The translations under genes and the position numbers were made by a program. A DNA stretch of 34,659 nucleotides from Actinomycetota bacterium (GTDB taxonomy: Bacteria > Actinomycetota > Humimicrobiia > Humimicrobiales > Humimicrobiaceae), in NCBI GenBank assembly GCA_016870615.1, contig VGAZ01000008.1, positions 1-34,659 of the forward strand, read 5' to 3'. Position 1 is the stretch's first letter. Every line of letters starts with the position of its first letter. Positions 24,208 through 34,320 of the stretch are shown piece by piece. Below the pieces are notes generated by a model. That model made no database searches, had not been told where the DNA came from, and saw only the letters and a list, made by a program, of their open reading frames with translations.

Positions 24208-25236
24208 CTATTTTGAGTACCTCAGATACTTCTTCAAAGTATTGAAGTCTTCGGCGCATCTGCCTGCGCCCAGGGCTACCGCGCCAAGAGGCTCAGCTGC
24301 AATAAATACCGGGCAATGAGTCTCCCTGCTTATTCTTTCCGTCAGCCCTTTCAGCAGGGCCCCGCCTCCGCTTAAAACAATTCCCCTTTTCATTATATCT
24401 GATGAAAGCTCCGGCGGTGTTGTGTCAAGAACTTCAACAACTGCATTAATTATATCGCTGACGGTTTTTTCAAGAGCGCTCCTCATCTGCTGGCTTGTGA
24501 TTATTATTGTTTTTGGCAGCCCGGTTACAAGATCTCTTCCGTTTACCTCCATTTTCCCCTCATGTTCAAGAGGAAATGCCGAGCCTATCTCCATTTTTAT
24601 CTTTTCTGCAGTGCTTTCACCTATGAGCAGGTTATTTTCCTTTTTAAGATAATAAATTATAGCCTCATCAAGCTCATCTCCGCCAACCCTTAATGACTGG
24701 TAAGCTACTATGCCTCCAAGCGATATAACCGCCACTTCTGATGTGCCGCCGCCAATATCTATTATCATGCTGCCAGTGGGTTCATCAATTGGAAGTCCAG
24801 CGCCAATTGCAGCTGCAAGGGGTTCTTCTATTGTATAAGCAGACCTTGCCCCTGCATGCTCTATTGCTTCAACCACTGCTTTTTTCTCTACAGCAGTTAT
24901 GCCTGAGGGCACGCAAATAACAACCCTTGGCCTTGCAATAGCCATATTTTTGTGGACTTTCTGTATAAAATAGCGCAGCATTCTTTCAGTTGTGTCAAAG
25001 TCTGCAATAACACCGTCTTTTAATGGCCTTATGGCAACGATATTTCCGGGTGTTCTCCCAACCATCCTTTTTGCTTCAGTTCCAACTGCAAGAATCTTTT
25101 TATTATCCTTATCTATTGCAACAATTGAAGGTTCATCCATAACAAGCCCCCTGTTTTTAACATAAACAAGGGTATTTGCAGTCCCAAGGTCTATTCCCAT
25201 GTCCCTGCCGATAACATTCAGAAAGAAATCAAACAT
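24208..25236 (-). CDS. mreB: Rod shape-determining actin homologue MreB
   Basis: This 342-residue bacterial actin forms membrane-bound filaments that guide lateral wall synthesis. Phosphate-1 [19 protein letters not shown], phosphate-2 [19 protein letters not shown] and the adenosine site [13 protein letters not shown] are present, as are the connecting [16 protein letters not shown] and [12 protein letters not shown]. The amphipathic start [10 protein letters not shown] fits membrane binding. AAGGAGAT lies about seven bases before the ATG, the best ribosome-binding site of the mre cluster, and a -10 box lies further upstream. It therefore probably opens its own transcription unit. Confidence 0.97.
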   Translation of the reverse strand: MFDFFLNVIGRDMGIDLGTANTLVYVKNRGLVMDEPSIVAIDKDNKKILAVGTEAKRMVGRTPGNIVAIRPLKDGVIADFDTTERMLRYFIQKVHKNMAIARPRVVICVPSGITAVEKKAVVEAIEHAGARSAYTIEEPLAAAIGAGLPIDEPTGSMIIDIGGGTSEVAVISLGGIVAYQSLRVGGDELDEAIIYYLKKENNLLIGESTAEKIKMEIGSAFPLEHEGKMEVNGRDLVTGLPKTIIITSQQMRSALEKTVSDIINAVVEVLDTTPPELSSDIMKRGIVLSGGGALLKGLTERISRETHCPVFIAAEPLGAVALGAGRCAEDFNTLKKYLRYSK

Positions 25237-25291
25237 CTGCTTATCTCCTTATTAAAAACTAATTTTCATTTATCTGTGCCAATTATTATGA

Positions 25292-25297
25292 ATTATA
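25292..25297 (-). promoter_or_regulatory. -10 box of a probable mreB promoter
   Basis: A perfect TATAAT on the minus strand lies about 55 bases before the mreB ATG, in the 100-bp gap after maf. The matching -35 region (TGTAAA at 17 bp) is poor. The wider gap and strong ribosome-binding site support a transcription start here. Confidence 0.4.
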
Positions 25298-25336
25298 CTA
25301 AAGCAGGCTAAAAGTTTACAGCAATGACTTTTTGCC

Positions 25337-25975
25337 TTAAAAGCTGCAGAAATCCTTTAGTTTATAACCAAGCATACCGAGAAGATATAAAAACTTACCC
25401 ACAGGCAGCCCGGCTACATTGTAAAAACAGCCATTTATTTTTTTTACCATTATGATCCCGTAACCGGAAATATCATAGGCCCCTGCTTTATCAGTTATGT
25501 TTTCTTTTTCCAGGTAATATTTTATAAAGCTTTTATCAAGTTTATTAAAAGTAACTTCCGTAACCTCATAACCCGATACTGTTTTTAAACTTTTTGAATC
25601 AATAATAGTTATACCGGTAACAGCCTTGTGCGTCCTGCCTGAAAGGTCTGCAAGATATTGTTCAGCCTGCGCATTATCACAGGGTTTGCCAAAATATTTT
25701 CCGCGCATATAAATAATTGTATCAAAACCTGCAACTAATGCCTGGGGCGGGCCCGGGTTATTTGCTGTTTTATTATTGTAAACCCATTGTGCTTTGGCAT
25801 AACTGTTATTTATTGCAGTTGCCAAAGGGCTCTTTAAAACTTTTTCATTAACACCGGACGGCACTACAATATCAAAATCAAGTTTAAGCATCTCAAGAAT
25901 ACTTTTTCTTCTTGGTGAGGATGAAGCAAGGATTATTTTTAATTTTTTTTTCTTATTCTTTTCTTCTTCTTCCAA
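25337..25975 (-). CDS. maf: Maf-family nucleoside triphosphate pyrophosphatase
   Basis: This 212-residue enzyme removes pyrophosphate from non-canonical or pyrimidine nucleotides. LASSSPRRKSILEML is the family signature, followed by AGFDTIIYMRGKYFGKP and GRTHKAVTGITII; the C-terminal YDISGYGIIMVKKINGCFYNVAGLPV block is also present. The open frame starts with TTG at 25975, 23 bases inside the DUF4321 gene, and no ATG precedes the signature. The first ten or so residues are a Glu/Lys-rich stretch not typical of the family, so the true start could be a nearby non-ATG codon. The DUF4321-maf-mreB order is common in Gram-positive bacteria. Confidence 0.93.
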   Translation of the reverse strand: MEEEEKNKKKKLKIILASSSPRRKSILEMLKLDFDIVVPSGVNEKVLKSPLATAINNSYAKAQWVYNNKTANNPGPPQALVAGFDTIIYMRGKYFGKPCDNAQAEQYLADLSGRTHKAVTGITIIDSKSLKTVSGYEVTEVTFNKLDKSFIKYYLEKENITDKAGAYDISGYGIIMVKKINGCFYNVAGLPVGKFLYLLGMLGYKLKDFCSF

Positions 25976-26210
25976 TATCTGCTATAAGTACGCCTAAAAG
26001 TATGCCAATGACTGCTGCAAGAGTTATATTGACATGTATTGAAAAACTCACATCAATAAGATAAAGATTTGCACTCAATTGATCGGTTCCCACCTTTAAA
26101 CCTTTATCAAGTATGGGCACTATGTCTTTTAGTACATGTCCCACTATTGCCCCGATAACGCCGCTGATAAGTATTATGAAAAAATTAAGAAGCCCACGCC
26201 TTCTTTTCAT
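25953..26210 (-). CDS. DUF4321 small membrane protein
   Basis: This 85-residue protein has a basic start (MKRRRG), a first membrane helix (about 8-27, with GVIGAIVGHVL), the middle segment KDIVPILDKGLKVG, and a second helix (about 60-78, AAVIGILLGVLIADIG) ending in RRRKE. This matches DUF4321 by layout and by its place just before maf and mreB. The function is unknown; a link to the elongation machinery is guessed from context. AAAGG lies about eight bases before the ATG. Confidence 0.75.
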   Translation of the reverse strand: MKRRRGLLNFFIILISGVIGAIVGHVLKDIVPILDKGLKVGTDQLSANLYLIDVSFSIHVNITLAAVIGILLGVLIADIGRRRKE

Positions 26211-26303
26211 TAAAAGCCTTTCTTTTTTAAACTGTCCTGCCTGAATTAAAATAACTGATTATTTTGCCCCATTCCATCAGTAAAGCTTCAGGCAATTATT
26301 GAA

Positions 26304-26753
26304 CTACTGTTCGGATTTGCAAAACGGGCATACTTTCCACTCAAGGTTTAAAGGTTTTTCGCACTGTACGCATGGTTTTTTTAGTTTTTTCCTGCAAGCC
26401 GGACATATGATAAAATCGTCTTTTGTCTCTTTACCGCATGCAGGGCAGCGCGAAATGGCTGATGCCAGAAGTATTTCCATCCTTTTTATTTCAAGATCTC
26501 TTTCAACGACATCCTCTATATATTCCGGCGGCCTTATTATAAGATAAATTATAAGGCCAAGATAGTTTAAAACAAAGACCATAAGCGCCCAGAACAATGC
26601 GCTTGTATTCCTGAGCCTTGCATCCCTGTAGGTCCAGTAGACAAAAGACAGCCATACTACAATGAGTATGAAAATAATTCCATAAATCATGTATTTCCAT
26701 ACTGGACTCCTGAAAAAGTCCATTATATTTTCAAAATACTTTAAAAAATCCAT
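26304..26753 (-). CDS. Membrane protein with double zinc-ribbon C-terminus
   Basis: This 149-residue protein has two membrane helices, at about 20-40 and 54-73, with VYWTYRDARLRNTSALFWALMVFVLNYLGLIIYLIIRPPE between and after them, resembling PLDc_N-like two-helix domains. After a charged linker come four CxxC-type knuckles (CPAC, CPAC, CVQC, CPFC), forming two zinc ribbons facing the cytoplasm. GGAGG lies five bases before the ATG, and it is followed by DUF4321 and maf. Similar proteins occur widely without a known role. I can name the architecture but not the function. Confidence 0.75.
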   Translation of the reverse strand: MDFLKYFENIMDFFRSPVWKYMIYGIIFILIVVWLSFVYWTYRDARLRNTSALFWALMVFVLNYLGLIIYLIIRPPEYIEDVVERDLEIKRMEILLASAISRCPACGKETKDDFIICPACRKKLKKPCVQCEKPLNLEWKVCPFCKSEQ

Positions 26754-26775
26754 TAAACCTCCATAAAGTAATATT

Positions 26776-28101
26776 TCAAACTATATTTTCCAGATTTGTT
26801 ATTGATCCCGTAATGCATATAATATCATTTATTCCGGCAGTATTTAAAGCATAATTTAGTGAATTGGAAATACTGTCCATTTTTATAACTTCACCCGGCA
26901 TTTTTTTTGAAACCAGGCTTTTAGAATCCCGCAATTTGTAAAACAGGTTTTCAATTGCGCCGGGATCAAGGCTTCTTGCAACATTGCTTGAAGTCAGTAT
27001 TAAAACATCAGCAATGCCGCATACAGCCTCGAGCATTTTTTTATAATCCTTATCCTTAAGAACCGAAAAAATAATTATCTTTTTATTTGTCTTAAAGTTC
27101 TCATTAATATTTTTGACAAAGTTTTTGATTCCACCGGGATTATGCGAAGTATCGGCAATAACTACCGGTTCTTTTCTAAGCACCTGGAACCGCCCTTTTA
27201 TCCTGGCTTTTTTAAGCGCCGGCTTTAATAATTCACTAGAAACATCTCTTCCCAGACTATGCATATAAAGCTCTGAAAGCGCAACAGCAAGACAAAGGTT
27301 CTGGGGCTGGTAATTGCCTGCAAGCGGCAGGAAAAGGTTTTTATATTCAGAAAATATCCCCTTTATCTGCACTTCCCACCCTTTAAGATAATTCTTTTCT
27401 TGATGCATTATGTAAAAATCAGCGCCGTAAATATACAGCCGGGATTTTGTTGCGCAAACTTCATTTCTTAAAACTTCAAGCACTTTTTCATCATTGCTTA
27501 ATGTGGCAACCTTTGCGCCATGTTTTATCACTTTTGACTTTTCAATTGCAATTTTTTTTATTGTTTTTCCAAGAACAGCAGTGTGTTCAAGGCTCACATT
27601 TGTAAGTCCGGCAATTTTTGAGCAGGCTGCATTAGTTGCATCCCATCTTCCGCCCATTCCTGCTTCAAGCACCATGACATCAAGGTTTTCATCGATAGCA
27701 AGCTTGAAAGCCATTGCTGCAATGATTTCAAATTGTGTCATTGGCCCTTCCGGATCCGTGGCATTTACATCTTCAATTAAAGGGAAAAGATCGCTTAAAA
27801 GTTTTGCAAATCTTACTTTTTTAATCTGGCTCCCGCAGTACCAGAGCCTCTCTGTATATTCAGTTATGTGCGGCGAAATATGGTATCCGCATCTTATGCC
27901 GTGTTCCTGCAGTATTACAGCCGTAATTACAGTAGTTGAAGTTTTGCCGTTAGTGCCGACAATATGTATGAAATCAGTTTTAATTTTTGGATACCCGAGC
28001 ATATCAAGTATTTTTTTTATTCTTGAAAGTCCCGGTTTTATGCCAAAGATAAGGCACTTATCAAGATAGCCTGTAGCCTGTGCATATGTAAAGTTTTTCA
28101 T
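26776..28101 (-). CDS. folC: Folylpolyglutamate synthase / dihydrofolate synthase
   Basis: This 441-residue Mur-ligase-type enzyme adds glutamate to folates. The P-loop GTNGKTSTT spans 49-57. SPHITEYTERL, VLEAGMGGRWDATNA, SLEHTAVLG and the late ADTSHNPGG block are typical of FolC. Its ATG shares four bases (ATGA) with the valS stop, a classical translational-coupling junction. The zinc-ribbon protein follows 22 bases after the stop. Whether it has both dihydrofolate and folylpolyglutamate activities cannot be decided from sequence. Confidence 0.95.
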   Translation of the reverse strand: MKNFTYAQATGYLDKCLIFGIKPGLSRIKKILDMLGYPKIKTDFIHIVGTNGKTSTTVITAVILQEHGIRCGYHISPHITEYTERLWYCGSQIKKVRFAKLLSDLFPLIEDVNATDPEGPMTQFEIIAAMAFKLAIDENLDVMVLEAGMGGRWDATNAACSKIAGLTNVSLEHTAVLGKTIKKIAIEKSKVIKHGAKVATLSNDEKVLEVLRNEVCATKSRLYIYGADFYIMHQEKNYLKGWEVQIKGIFSEYKNLFLPLAGNYQPQNLCLAVALSELYMHSLGRDVSSELLKPALKKARIKGRFQVLRKEPVVIADTSHNPGGIKNFVKNINENFKTNKKIIIFSVLKDKDYKKMLEAVCGIADVLILTSSNVARSLDPGAIENLFYKLRDSKSLVSKKMPGEVIKMDSISNSLNYALNTAGINDIICITGSITNLENIV

Positions 28102-30812
28102 GATTTGTTTATATTTTCCATAAATTCAAGCTGCTCCTGGAGAACTTTTACGGCACTTAAAGAACGCGCAAGCTTTTCCTTTTCTTTTTCGATTATTTCT
28201 GCAGGCGCTTTTTCAATAAACTGCGGGTTTGATATCTTGCGTGTAAATTTTTCTATTTCACTGTTTATCTTTAAAATTTCTGCATTTATTCTTTTAATCT
28301 CAATATCTGCATCTATAACGCTGGCCAGGTTAACGTATATGCTAAAGTCACCGCTGACTGCTTTAATATACCCTTTTTTATCAGCAGGGGCGCCTGTCTT
28401 TAAAGGTTCTATTTTTGCAAGTTCCTTAATATAGGCCCCATTTTCTGATATAAGCCCCTCTGCCTCTTTGCTGCCGGCAACAACACATGCTTCCACTTTT
28501 ACAGAAGGATTTACTTTAAGCTCTGACCTTATTTTCCTTATCTTGACTATAATATCAAATAAGCTCTTTATGTTGTTTTCCGCAATATTTAAAGATGTTG
28601 ATGAAATCTTAATATCAGGGGATGGAAATTCTGAGCTCATTATGCTCTGACCCTGGTGCGGAATGGCCTGCCATATTTTTTCGGTAATAAAAGGCATAAA
28701 TGAATGCAGCATACGCAGATATTTTTCAAGAACGTACCACAGAATATATATGGGAATATTTTTGGCGTTTACCGTGCCGGATGTTTTGCCTTTATCGTAA
28801 ATCCTTACCTTTGCGGCCTCAATATACCAGTCGCAATAATCATTCCAGAAAAAATTTACAAGAGTGCGGCAGGCAAAAGAAATATTGTATTTTTCTATAT
28901 ATCTTTGCAGCAATTTTATGGTTTTTGAAAGCCTTGCAAGTATCCATTTATCCCATATATTTAAATCAGGCTCAGCAGGTATATCCTGTTTTAAAATATC
29001 ATCCGAAAAAAGACCTTCTGCTACCTGTATTGCTGAAATTACAAACTTTGAAGCATTCCACACTTTATTTGCAAAATTCCTGCTGCCCTCTATTTTTTCA
29101 TTTCCAAGCAACAGGTTTTTACCCGGAGTGGTAAGAGATGCAAGCGTAAATCTTAAAACATCCGTGCCGCTTTTATCTATTATGGAAAGGGGGTCAATTA
29201 CATTGCCTCTTGATTTGCTCATTTTATGCCCGTAAATATCGTTTACAAGCGGATTTATAAAAACTTCTGAAAATGGGACCTCATTCATGAAATAAAGGCT
29301 CATCATTATCATCCTGGCTACCCAGAAAAAGATAATATCATGGGCGGTAACAAGCACGCTTGTCGGAAAATAATATTTGAGATCTTCAGTTTTTTCGGGC
29401 CAGCCCATTACGGCAAAAGGCCACAGGCATGATGAAAACCACGTATCAAGAACATCGCTGTCCTGGCGCAGATTGGAGCTTCCGCAGCCGCATTTTAATG
29501 GCGTATTTTCGGCAACAATCATCCTGCTGCAGTCATTGCAATACCATACTGGAATTCTATGCCCCCACCATAGCTGCCTTGAAATGCACCAGTCGCGTAT
29601 ATTTTCCATCCAGTTAAAATAAAGTTTTTCCCATTTTTTAGGTACAAATTTTACTTTTCCGTCTTTTACGGCCTCAATAGCAGGAGCTGCAAGTTTTTTC
29701 ATGGAAACAAACCACTGGTTTGAAATCCTTGGCTCAATTGCAATATCGCACCTGGAACATGTCCCGAGTGAGATTGTATGCTCCCTTATTGCAGGCATAA
29801 GCCCCATTTTTTTTAAATCCTTAATTATTTCAGTCCTTGCTTTATACCTGTCAAGGCCGCTGTAGCCCCCCGCATTTTCATTCATAATGCCTTTTTCTGT
29901 CATTACATCTATTTTTTCAAGATTATGGCGTGCCGCTACTTCAAAATCGTTAGGGTCATGTGAAGGTGTTATTTTTAAAGCGCCTGTGCCGAATTTCATA
30001 TCAACATAACTGTCTGCAATTACAGGAATAACCCTGTTTGCAAGCGGCAGAAGGACGCGCCTGCCGATATACTTTTTATAACGCTTATCTTCAGGGTTTA
30101 CTGCAATTGCGGTGTCTCCCAGCATGGTTTCAGGACGCGTTGTTGAAACAGTGATAAATTCATCAGCTGATGGTTTTTGGGCAGCATCATCCATAAGCGG
30201 ATATTTTATATCATAAAGGCTGCCTTTTTTTTCCCTGTGTTCAACCTCTATGTCTGATATGGCGGTAAGGCACCTTGGGCACCAGTTAACCATATATTTC
30301 CCGCGGTATATGAGGCCGTCATTATAAAGTTTTACAAATTCATGGTTTACTGCGTCTACATACCCGTCATCAAGTGTAAACCGCAGCCTTTCCCAGTCGC
30401 ATGAGCATCCAAGAGACTTAAGCTGTGAAATGATCCTGCTGCCGTACTTGTTGCGCCATTCCCAGACTTTTTCAATAAATTTTTCCCTGCCGAGTTCAAA
30501 TCTTGTAATACCGTCTTTATCCAATTCTTTTTCAACAACATTCTGGGTGGCAATTCCCGCATGGTCAGTCCCGGGTATCCAGCATGCGGAATACCCCTTC
30601 ATTCTTGCATATCTTATAAGGATGTCCTGGAGCGTATTGTTTAATGCATGCCCTATATGAAGATACCCTGTAACATTGGGGGGCGGTATTACTATGCTGT
30701 AAGGTTTTTTTTCACCGGAGATTTGTCCATTAAATAAATTATTATCAAGCCAAAAATCATATATGTTTTTCTCGAATTCGCCGGGCAGGTATTTGCCTTG
30801 AAGTTTTTCCAT
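28098..30812 (-). CDS. valS: Valyl-tRNA synthetase
   Basis: This 904-residue class I synthetase has HIGH at 52-55 in PPPNVTGYLHIGHALNNTLQD and KMSKS at 530-534. The editing domain is present (TTRPETMLGDTAIAVNPEDKRY, FGTGALKITPSHDPNDFEVA). Cys pairs (WCPRC; YCNDC...CGCG) suggest zinc-binding knuckles. The last ~65 residues are the Lys/Glu-rich coiled coil that contacts tRNA-Val (INAEILKINSEIEKFTRKI...). GGGGGC lies about nine bases before the ATG, and clpX ends 15 bases upstream. folC follows with a 4-base overlap, the usual valS-folC pair. Confidence 0.97.
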   Translation of the reverse strand: MEKLQGKYLPGEFEKNIYDFWLDNNLFNGQISGEKKPYSIVIPPPNVTGYLHIGHALNNTLQDILIRYARMKGYSACWIPGTDHAGIATQNVVEKELDKDGITRFELGREKFIEKVWEWRNKYGSRIISQLKSLGCSCDWERLRFTLDDGYVDAVNHEFVKLYNDGLIYRGKYMVNWCPRCLTAISDIEVEHREKKGSLYDIKYPLMDDAAQKPSADEFITVSTTRPETMLGDTAIAVNPEDKRYKKYIGRRVLLPLANRVIPVIADSYVDMKFGTGALKITPSHDPNDFEVAARHNLEKIDVMTEKGIMNENAGGYSGLDRYKARTEIIKDLKKMGLMPAIREHTISLGTCSRCDIAIEPRISNQWFVSMKKLAAPAIEAVKDGKVKFVPKKWEKLYFNWMENIRDWCISRQLWWGHRIPVWYCNDCSRMIVAENTPLKCGCGSSNLRQDSDVLDTWFSSCLWPFAVMGWPEKTEDLKYYFPTSVLVTAHDIIFFWVARMIMMSLYFMNEVPFSEVFINPLVNDIYGHKMSKSRGNVIDPLSIIDKSGTDVLRFTLASLTTPGKNLLLGNEKIEGSRNFANKVWNASKFVISAIQVAEGLFSDDILKQDIPAEPDLNIWDKWILARLSKTIKLLQRYIEKYNISFACRTLVNFFWNDYCDWYIEAAKVRIYDKGKTSGTVNAKNIPIYILWYVLEKYLRMLHSFMPFITEKIWQAIPHQGQSIMSSEFPSPDIKISSTSLNIAENNIKSLFDIIVKIRKIRSELKVNPSVKVEACVVAGSKEAEGLISENGAYIKELAKIEPLKTGAPADKKGYIKAVSGDFSIYVNLASVIDADIEIKRINAEILKINSEIEKFTRKISNPQFIEKAPAEIIEKEKEKLARSLSAVKVLQEQLEFMENINKS

Positions 30813-30827
30813 TATTTTTGCCCCCGG

Positions 30828-32108
30828 CTATGCAAGTTTTTCCTGGTCCCGGACAATTTCAACATTTTCAGAATCAGTTATAAGAAGGGGGGTTATGCTG
30901 CTCTGCACCACATCTTTTGTTATAACACATTTCTTAACATCCTGGCGCAAAGGTATGTCATACATGACCTCAAGCATTATCTCTTCCATAATTGAGCGAA
31001 GCCCCCTTGCCCCTGTGCCTCTTTTTGTAGCCACATCTGCAAGCGCTGTAAGGGCATCAGGTTTGAAAATAAGCTCTACTCCATCCATGGAAAATATCTT
31101 TTTATACTGTTTCACCAGGGAGTTTTTTGGCTCTGTAAGAATTCTTACCAAATCATTTTCATTGAGGCTGGAAAGAGTACTCATAACAGGAAGCCTGCCG
31201 ACAAATTCCGGAATCATCCCGTATTTTAATAAATCCTCCGGAAGGACCTGTGAAAACAGGTTATCTATTTTTTCGCTTTTTTTCTGTATTTTTTCGGTAA
31301 TAAAACCTATAGTGTTTTTATTCAGCCTTTTCTCGATTATTTTATCAAGCCCCGCAAAAGTTCCTCCGCATATAAAAAGTATATTTGAAGTGTTTATTTG
31401 TATGAAATCCTGGTGAGGATGTTTCCTTCCCCCGTGAGGGGGCACGTTTGCTTCAGTGCCTTCAAGTATTTTAAGCAGCGCCTGCTGCACGCCCTCGCCA
31501 GATACATCCCTTGTTATTGAAGGATTTTCAGACTTCCTGCTTATTTTATCAACCTCATCCAAATAAATTATGCCCGTTTCAGCTTTTTTTATATCAAAAT
31601 CAGCATTCTGTATAAGCTTAAGCAGGATATTTTCCACATCTTCGCCAACATAGCCTGCCTCAGTAAGGGCAGTTGAGTCAGCTATTGCAAAAGGCACATT
31701 AAGTATTTTTGCAAGTGTCTGGGCAAGCAATGTTTTGCCGCACCCTGTGGGACCCACAAGAAGTATATTGCTTTTCTGTATTTCAATATCGTCTTTTGTG
31801 CTGTTATATCCATATTTGACTCTTTTATAATGATTGTATACTGCAACAGAAAGAACTTTTTTTGCCTTGTCCTGGCCTACAACATAATCGTTTAAAATTG
31901 AGAAAATCTCATGAGGTTTTGGCAGGTCCTTAAAATCTACTTCCTTTTCGTCCTTTAATTCTTCATCTATAATCTCATTGCATAAGTCAATGCATTCATC
32001 GCAAATATATACTCCCGGACCTGCAACCAGCTTCCTGACCTGGTTCTGGGATTTATTGCAGAATGAACATTTTAAAAAATCAGTTTTCTTTTTATCGTCC
32101 TGAGGCAA
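30828..32108 (-). CDS. clpX: ClpX, ATPase subunit of the ClpXP protease
   Basis: This 426-residue AAA+ unfoldase delivers tagged proteins to ClpP. The N-terminal zinc domain has C14, C17, C36 and C39 (CSFC...CDEC). Walker A is GPTGCGKT at 119-126, Walker B is [10 protein letters not shown], the pore loop is in the YVGEDVE region ([11 protein letters not shown]), and the sensor-2 [10 protein letters not shown] is present. An IGF-type loop for ClpP docking is recognisable in NTIGFITEK. It follows clpP by 36 bases, so both subunits are made from one message. Confidence 0.97.
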   Translation of the reverse strand: MPQDDKKKTDFLKCSFCNKSQNQVRKLVAGPGVYICDECIDLCNEIIDEELKDEKEVDFKDLPKPHEIFSILNDYVVGQDKAKKVLSVAVYNHYKRVKYGYNSTKDDIEIQKSNILLVGPTGCGKTLLAQTLAKILNVPFAIADSTALTEAGYVGEDVENILLKLIQNADFDIKKAETGIIYLDEVDKISRKSENPSITRDVSGEGVQQALLKILEGTEANVPPHGGRKHPHQDFIQINTSNILFICGGTFAGLDKIIEKRLNKNTIGFITEKIQKKSEKIDNLFSQVLPEDLLKYGMIPEFVGRLPVMSTLSSLNENDLVRILTEPKNSLVKQYKKIFSMDGVELIFKPDALTALADVATKRGTGARGLRSIMEEIMLEVMYDIPLRQDVKKCVITKDVVQSSITPLLITDSENVEIVRDQEKLA

Positions 32109-32144
32109 GTTTTTACCCTCCCCTTTCGCAAAAAATATTAAAAA

Positions 32145-32744
32145 TTATTTTTTAATTATTACTTCATCGATAATGCCGTAATTTTTTGCTTCTTCAGCAT
32201 TTAAAATAAAGTCCCTTTCGGTGTCTTTTTCAATTTTTTTAACAGGCTGCCCTGTATGATTGGCTATTATTTCATTGAGTATTTTCCTCATCCTAACCAT
32301 TTCCCTTGTTTGTATCTCAACATCCATCGATGTTCCCTGGACTCCACCTGATGGCTGGTGAAGAAGGACCCTTGAATGCGGCAGAGAGTACCTTTTGCCC
32401 TTTTCGCCTGAAAGCAGCAGTACCGCAGCCGCGCTTGCAGCCTGGCCTATACATATAGATGAAACCGGTGACTTTATAAACTGCATGGTGTCATAAATTG
32501 CAAGGGCTGCTGTTACAACTCCCCCGGGGCTGTTGATGTATAATTGTATGTCTTTATCCGGATCTTCTGCATCAAGGTGAAGCATCTGCGCCATTACGAC
32601 ATTTGCCACATTATCATCTATGTCTGAACCTAAAAATATTATTCTTTCCTGAAGCAGCCGGGAATATATGTCAAAAGACCTTTCTCCCCTGTTTGTCTGC
32701 TCTATTACCATTGGAATCAGGTAATCATTGACTATTTTATTCAT
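32145..32744 (-). CDS. clpP: ClpP, proteolytic subunit of the ClpXP protease
   Basis: With the ATG at 32744 the protein has 199 residues. The catalytic triad is S104 (GQAASAA), H129 (LLHQPSGG) and D178 (TERDF), all in place. The INSPGG and [16 protein letters not shown] segments are typical. The sequence after the catalytic Ser is A-A-A rather than the common M-G-A, a mild variant. An in-frame GTG at 32756 would add four residues; both starts overlap the end of tig, so translation is coupled. tig-clpP-clpX is a widespread order. Confidence 0.96.
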   Translation of the reverse strand: MNKIVNDYLIPMVIEQTNRGERSFDIYSRLLQERIIFLGSDIDDNVANVVMAQMLHLDAEDPDKDIQLYINSPGGVVTAALAIYDTMQFIKSPVSSICIGQAASAAAVLLLSGEKGKRYSLPHSRVLLHQPSGGVQGTSMDVEIQTREMVRMRKILNEIIANHTGQPVKKIEKDTERDFILNAEEAKNYGIIDEVIIKK

Positions 32745-34200
32745 TTTTTTCTTCACTTTCTGTACTGTTGACTGAACCCGGTACCCACAGCTTCTTTTCT
32801 GATGACTGGTCCTGCTGGCTCTGTGAAGCTTCTGCCGGGGTCCAGAGCTTTCTTTTTACGGACTTATCGCTTTTTGGTTTTTCCTCTTCCTTTATTTTTG
32901 CACTTTTTATAAGCAAATCAAAGAGGTTGCGCCTTCTTATACCATTTTTTAATTCCTGCCTGCCATTTTGGCTATCAAAATATTCTTTAAGCCTTTTTTT
33001 CTCCTCTTCTTTCTGGTATGCTGAAATCACTTTTTCATACTCTTCAAGAACCTGCTCTTCAGGGGGTTCAATATTTGAAGCTTCAGCCTTGTCAAGGGCT
33101 GTAATTAACAGGTACTCTTTTATTTCCCTTATTGCAGACTGGCGAATATTTTCCGCAAATTGCTGTTCTGTAATATTATATGTTTTAAGGTAGTCCTCCC
33201 TTGAAATCTTATGGCTTGAAAGTTCTTTCTCCAAATCCTCATTATAACGGCTTATCCTGTTTTTTATCATTGGCTCGGGTGCTTCAAATTTAGAATTTGC
33301 CACAAGATTATCCATGATTTCAGAAATTATCCTGTCACGCCTTGCCTTTTTTTTCTGGTCAGATATCCTTTCTGCCAGAAAGTCCTTGAATTCATCAACT
33401 GTTTTATATTCGCCAAAATTGCTTATAAAATCCTCATTTAATTCCGGCAGTATTTTCCTTTTTATTTCCTTTAAATCAATTGAAAATTGGGCTTTTTTGC
33501 CTGAAAGGTCACTGTTTGAAATATTTTCCGGAAGAGTTAGGGAAATCTCTTTATGAGCTCCTTTTTTCATGCCAACAAGAGCTTTTTCAAATTCTTCAAA
33601 AAGTGTTTTTGACCCGATTTCAAGCGTATAATCCTGGGCGCTATTGCCTTCAAAGTCATTTCCGTCAATTTTACCCTCAAAATCAACAATTACAAAATCT
33701 CCCTGCTCAGCGGCCCTTTTTTCCTCAACAGGCTCAAGGGTGGCATAATTGCTGCGCAGTTTTTCAATCTGGGATTCAATTTCTTCATCATAAACCGCCT
33801 CTGAAATACCTGTTACTTCTATCCCCTTATACTTCGGGAGTCCGACTTCAGGCTCCACCTCAACTGTTATTTCAAAATTCAATGGCTTGTCTTTGCCTAT
33901 ACTGTTAATCTTGACCTGGGGATAATCAATTGGCTTAATTTTGGATTCATCAACTATGCGGGGGTAAAGTTCTGATATTGATAAAGTTGCTGCCTCATTT
34001 AAAACATAATCCTGGCCAAAATTTATATCTATTATATTATAAGGTATCTTGCCTTTCCTGAATCCCGGAATCTTAGCCTTTTCAGAGATATCCTTATAGG
34101 CTGTATTCATGGATTTCATAAGATGATTATTTGCTATTTCAAGATCAAGCAGCACTTTATTATTATCAACCTTTTTTAAACTTTTTAGCTTGTAACTCAA
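32737..34200 (-). CDS. tig: Trigger factor with a C-terminal tail carrying two KLWxP motifs
   Basis: This ribosome-bound chaperone has 487 residues, about 50 more than usual. The ribosome-binding domain includes [12 protein letters not shown] (family GFRxGKxP). The FKBP-type domain follows ([19 protein letters not shown]...[18 protein letters not shown]), then the helical C-domain. After the normal end comes a polar tail with KLWTP at 451-455 and KLWVP at 470-474, embedded in Ser/Gln/Lys-rich sequence. The start is TTG at 34200; AGGAG lies ten bases before it, and there is no better ATG. tRNA-Leu ends only 28 bases upstream, so the gene may be read from the tRNA promoter. Confidence 0.94.
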   Translation of the reverse strand: MSYKLKSLKKVDNNKVLLDLEIANNHLMKSMNTAYKDISEKAKIPGFRKGKIPYNIIDINFGQDYVLNEAATLSISELYPRIVDESKIKPIDYPQVKINSIGKDKPLNFEITVEVEPEVGLPKYKGIEVTGISEAVYDEEIESQIEKLRSNYATLEPVEEKRAAEQGDFVIVDFEGKIDGNDFEGNSAQDYTLEIGSKTLFEEFEKALVGMKKGAHKEISLTLPENISNSDLSGKKAQFSIDLKEIKRKILPELNEDFISNFGEYKTVDEFKDFLAERISDQKKKARRDRIISEIMDNLVANSKFEAPEPMIKNRISRYNEDLEKELSSHKISREDYLKTYNITEQQFAENIRQSAIREIKEYLLITALDKAEASNIEPPEEQVLEEYEKVISAYQKEEEKKRLKEYFDSQNGRQELKNGIRRRNLFDLLIKSAKIKEEEKPKSDKSVKRKLWTPAEASQSQQDQSSEKKLWVPGSVNSTESEEKNE

Positions 34201-34228
34201 TATTCTTTCACTCCTTTTTTTATTTGCC

Positions 34229-34316
34229 TGGTGCGAGAGAGGGGACTTGAACCCCTACAGGTAGTTAGCCCACTAGATCCTAAGTCTAGCGCGTCTGCCA
34301 ATTCCGCCACTCTCGC
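34229..34316 (-). tRNA. tRNA-Leu (anticodon TAG)
   Basis: This is an 88-nt type II tRNA with encoded CCA. The acceptor stem GCGAGAG/CTCTCGC pairs fully, with discriminator A. The anticodon arm CTAGA-CTTAGGA-TCTAG gives TAG. A long variable arm follows (GGGCTAACTACCT region), and the T-arm is AGGGG-TTCAAGT-CCCCT. It lies four bases after tRNA-Lys and 28 before tig, all on the same strand. Confidence 0.96.
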
Positions 34317-34320
34317 TAAA

